Assembly: GCA_022563285.1 (NCBI GenBank)
Contig: JADFNQ010000075.1
Location: 1 to 6,666 of the forward strand
Origin: Chloroflexota bacterium
Lineage (GTDB): Bacteria; Chloroflexota; Dehalococcoidia; SM23-28-2; RBG-16-64-32
Length of the DNA stretch: 6,666 nt
Direction: 5' to 3'
In this document: piece by piece, positions 5,722 to 6,666 of the stretch
Position numbering within the stretch: position 1 is the first letter of the stretch
Layout of the letters: every line of letters starts with the position of its first letter
Made by a program: the position numbers and the translations under genes
Notes under the pieces: generated by a model
What the model was told of the DNA's origin: nothing
Database searches by the model: none
Seen by the model: only the letters and a program-made list of their open reading frames with translations

Positions 5722-6553
5722 GGGGCGGTCGGCCCCGGAGACGGTGGATGTTCTGGGGGTCCGCTTCCATAACCTCAGCCTAGGCGAGGCGGCCGGCGCC
5801 ATCGCCGGGCTGGCCCAGGCCGGCGAGAGGGCGTACGTGGTCAAGCTCTACTCGGAGTGCATGCCCCGGGCCGCTCGCGAAGCCCGCGTGCGCGGGATTC
5901 TGAACGGGGCCGACCTCTGCCTGGCCGATGGCATCGGCGTCCTGTGGGCGGCGCACTACCTGACCCTCCCAGGCGGGCCCCTGCGGGCGCTACTCCAGCT
6001 CCCTCTCTCTCTGGCTGCCGTGGCCCTCAACCCGTCAGCGGTCCGGGGGCCCCTTAAGGAGAACATGGCCGGCGTGGACCTGACCTGGGAGATGCTGGCC
6101 CGCCTGGACGAGTCTGGCTCAGGGGTCTTCCTGCTGGGGGGCACGGAGGAGGAGGTGCAGGGCGCACGGGAGAGGATCGAGGCGTGCTTCCCCGACCTGC
6201 CAGTGGTGGGCGCCCGTCACGGCTACTTCGACGTTTCGGGCGAGGAGAATGAGGCCGTCCTCGGGGCGATAAACGAGGCGCATCCGCAGGTGCTGCTGGT
6301 GGCGATGGGCTTCCCCCGTCAGGAAGAGTGGATCGTCGACAACCTGCCGCGGCTGCAGGTGAACGTCGCCGTGGCGGAAGGCGGGTCGTTCTCCTTCATC
6401 TCCGGCACCGTGGCGAGGGCACCGCGCTGGTTCCGACGGTTGGGGCTGGAGTGGCTGTATCGGCTCGCCCGGCAACCTTGGCGACTGCGTCGCCAGCTGG
6501 CGATTCTCCGATTCGTCTGGCTGGTGGTCAGAGAGCGGCTGCGGAGGAGCTAG
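5702..6553 (+). CDS. WecG/TagA/CpsF family glycosyltransferase (GT26)
   Basis: Characterised members (WecG, TagA) add ManNAcA or ManNAc to the first sugar on undecaprenyl diphosphate, as the second step of chain building. The 283-residue protein has VDVLGVRFHNLSLGEA at 15-30 and NGADLCLADGIGVLWAA at 68-84, where Asp76 matches the catalytic Asp of TagA. GVDL is at 124-127 and FLLGGTEEEV at 143-152. AMGFPRQEEW at 201-210 has the conserved Gln, and the C-terminal RAPRWFRRLGLEWLYRL segment at 239-255 leads into a basic, hydrophobic tail likely to touch the membrane. The usual TPN motif near residue 48 reads KLY here, and the usual GxFDF reads GSFSF at 228-232. The GTG at 5702 overlaps the GT4 gene by 20 nt. 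A GTG at 5744 would give a protein starting right at the family's first strand. Neither has a good Shine-Dalgarno site, so the start is uncertain. Confidence 0.88.
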   Translation: MPAPRPEGRSAPETVDVLGVRFHNLSLGEAAGAIAGLAQAGERAYVVKLYSECMPRAAREARVRGILNGADLCLADGIGVLWAAHYLTLPGGPLRALLQLPLSLAAVALNPSAVRGPLKENMAGVDLTWEMLARLDESGSGVFLLGGTEEEVQGARERIEACFPDLPVVGARHGYFDVSGEENEAVLGAINEAHPQVLLVAMGFPRQEEWIVDNLPRLQVNVAVAEGGSFSFISGTVARAPRWFRRLGLEWLYRLARQPWRLRRQLAILRFVWLVVRERLRRS

Positions 6554-6562
6554 TGTAAGGCC

Positions 6563-6664
6563 TCAGAGCAGGTCCCGCACCGTGCCCGTCATCATCTCGG
6601 CGATGGCGTCAGAGGTGGTCAGTCCCGGCCCCTGCCTGAATCTCCTCTGACTGTTCCCCGTCAG
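6563..6664 (-). CDS. C-terminal end of an unidentified convergent gene (partial)
   Basis: On the - strand a frame enters from the right edge and ends with TGA at 6565-6563. It encodes about 33 residues, ending in GLTTSDAIAEMM then TGTVRDLL, which looks like an ordinary amphipathic C-terminal helix. About 29 of 33 third positions are G or C, like the other genes. The family cannot be recognised from so short a piece. If real, it converges on the GT26 gene with only 9 nt between the stop codons and marks the right border of the + strand operon. Confidence 0.5.
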   Translation of the reverse strand: MTGNSQRRFRQGPGLTTSDAIAEMMTGTVRDLL

Positions 6665-6666
6665 CG

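Noticed and set aside
6554..6562. Possible intrinsic terminator after the GT26 gene
   Set aside because: The 9-nt gap has no stem-loop and no T-run on either strand.

Overview
The window is a GC-rich, almost gap-free stretch of a surface-polysaccharide gene cluster. Six complete genes all read on the + strand. They are flanked by the tail of one more + strand gene at the left edge and the tail of a probable - strand gene at the right edge. The long RmlA form, the style of the RmlB and RmlD motifs, the high G/C in third codon positions and the good Shine-Dalgarno sites on several genes fit a high-GC bacterium. Chloroflexota or a related lineage is my best guess from motif style, at low confidence; nothing here is a taxonomic marker.

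Left part (1-3707): after the partial upstream gene come four dTDP-sugar genes in the order of the reactions. These are a long-type glucose-1-phosphate thymidylyltransferase (rmlA), dTDP-glucose 4,6-dehydratase (rmlB), a short RmlC-like 3,5-epimerase and dTDP-4-dehydrorhamnose reductase (rmlD). The junctions are 2 nt, a 4-base ATGA overlap, and a direct stop-start abutment, so translation is probably coupled. Together they would turn glucose-1-phosphate and dTTP into dTDP-L-rhamnose or a close 6-deoxyhexose.

Right part (3735-6553): three assembly enzymes follow. The first is a monotopic polyprenyl-phosphate sugar-1-phosphate transferase that would start the chain on the lipid carrier. The second is a GT4-type glycosyltransferase. 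The third is a WecG/TagA/CpsF (GT26) glycosyltransferase whose start probably overlaps the GT4 gene. The cluster therefore makes an activated deoxyhexose, loads a first sugar on undecaprenyl phosphate and adds further sugars. No flippase, polymerase, chain-length regulator or ligase lies in the window.

The operon appears to end at 6553, where it meets a convergent - strand reading frame only 9 nt away. I see no RNA gene, mobile element, CRISPR array, clear promoter or clear terminator. I do not see an undescribed system. The points most worth a second look are changes at expected active-site positions in the RmlC-like, GT26 and GT4 proteins, which bear on which sugar is made and joined.
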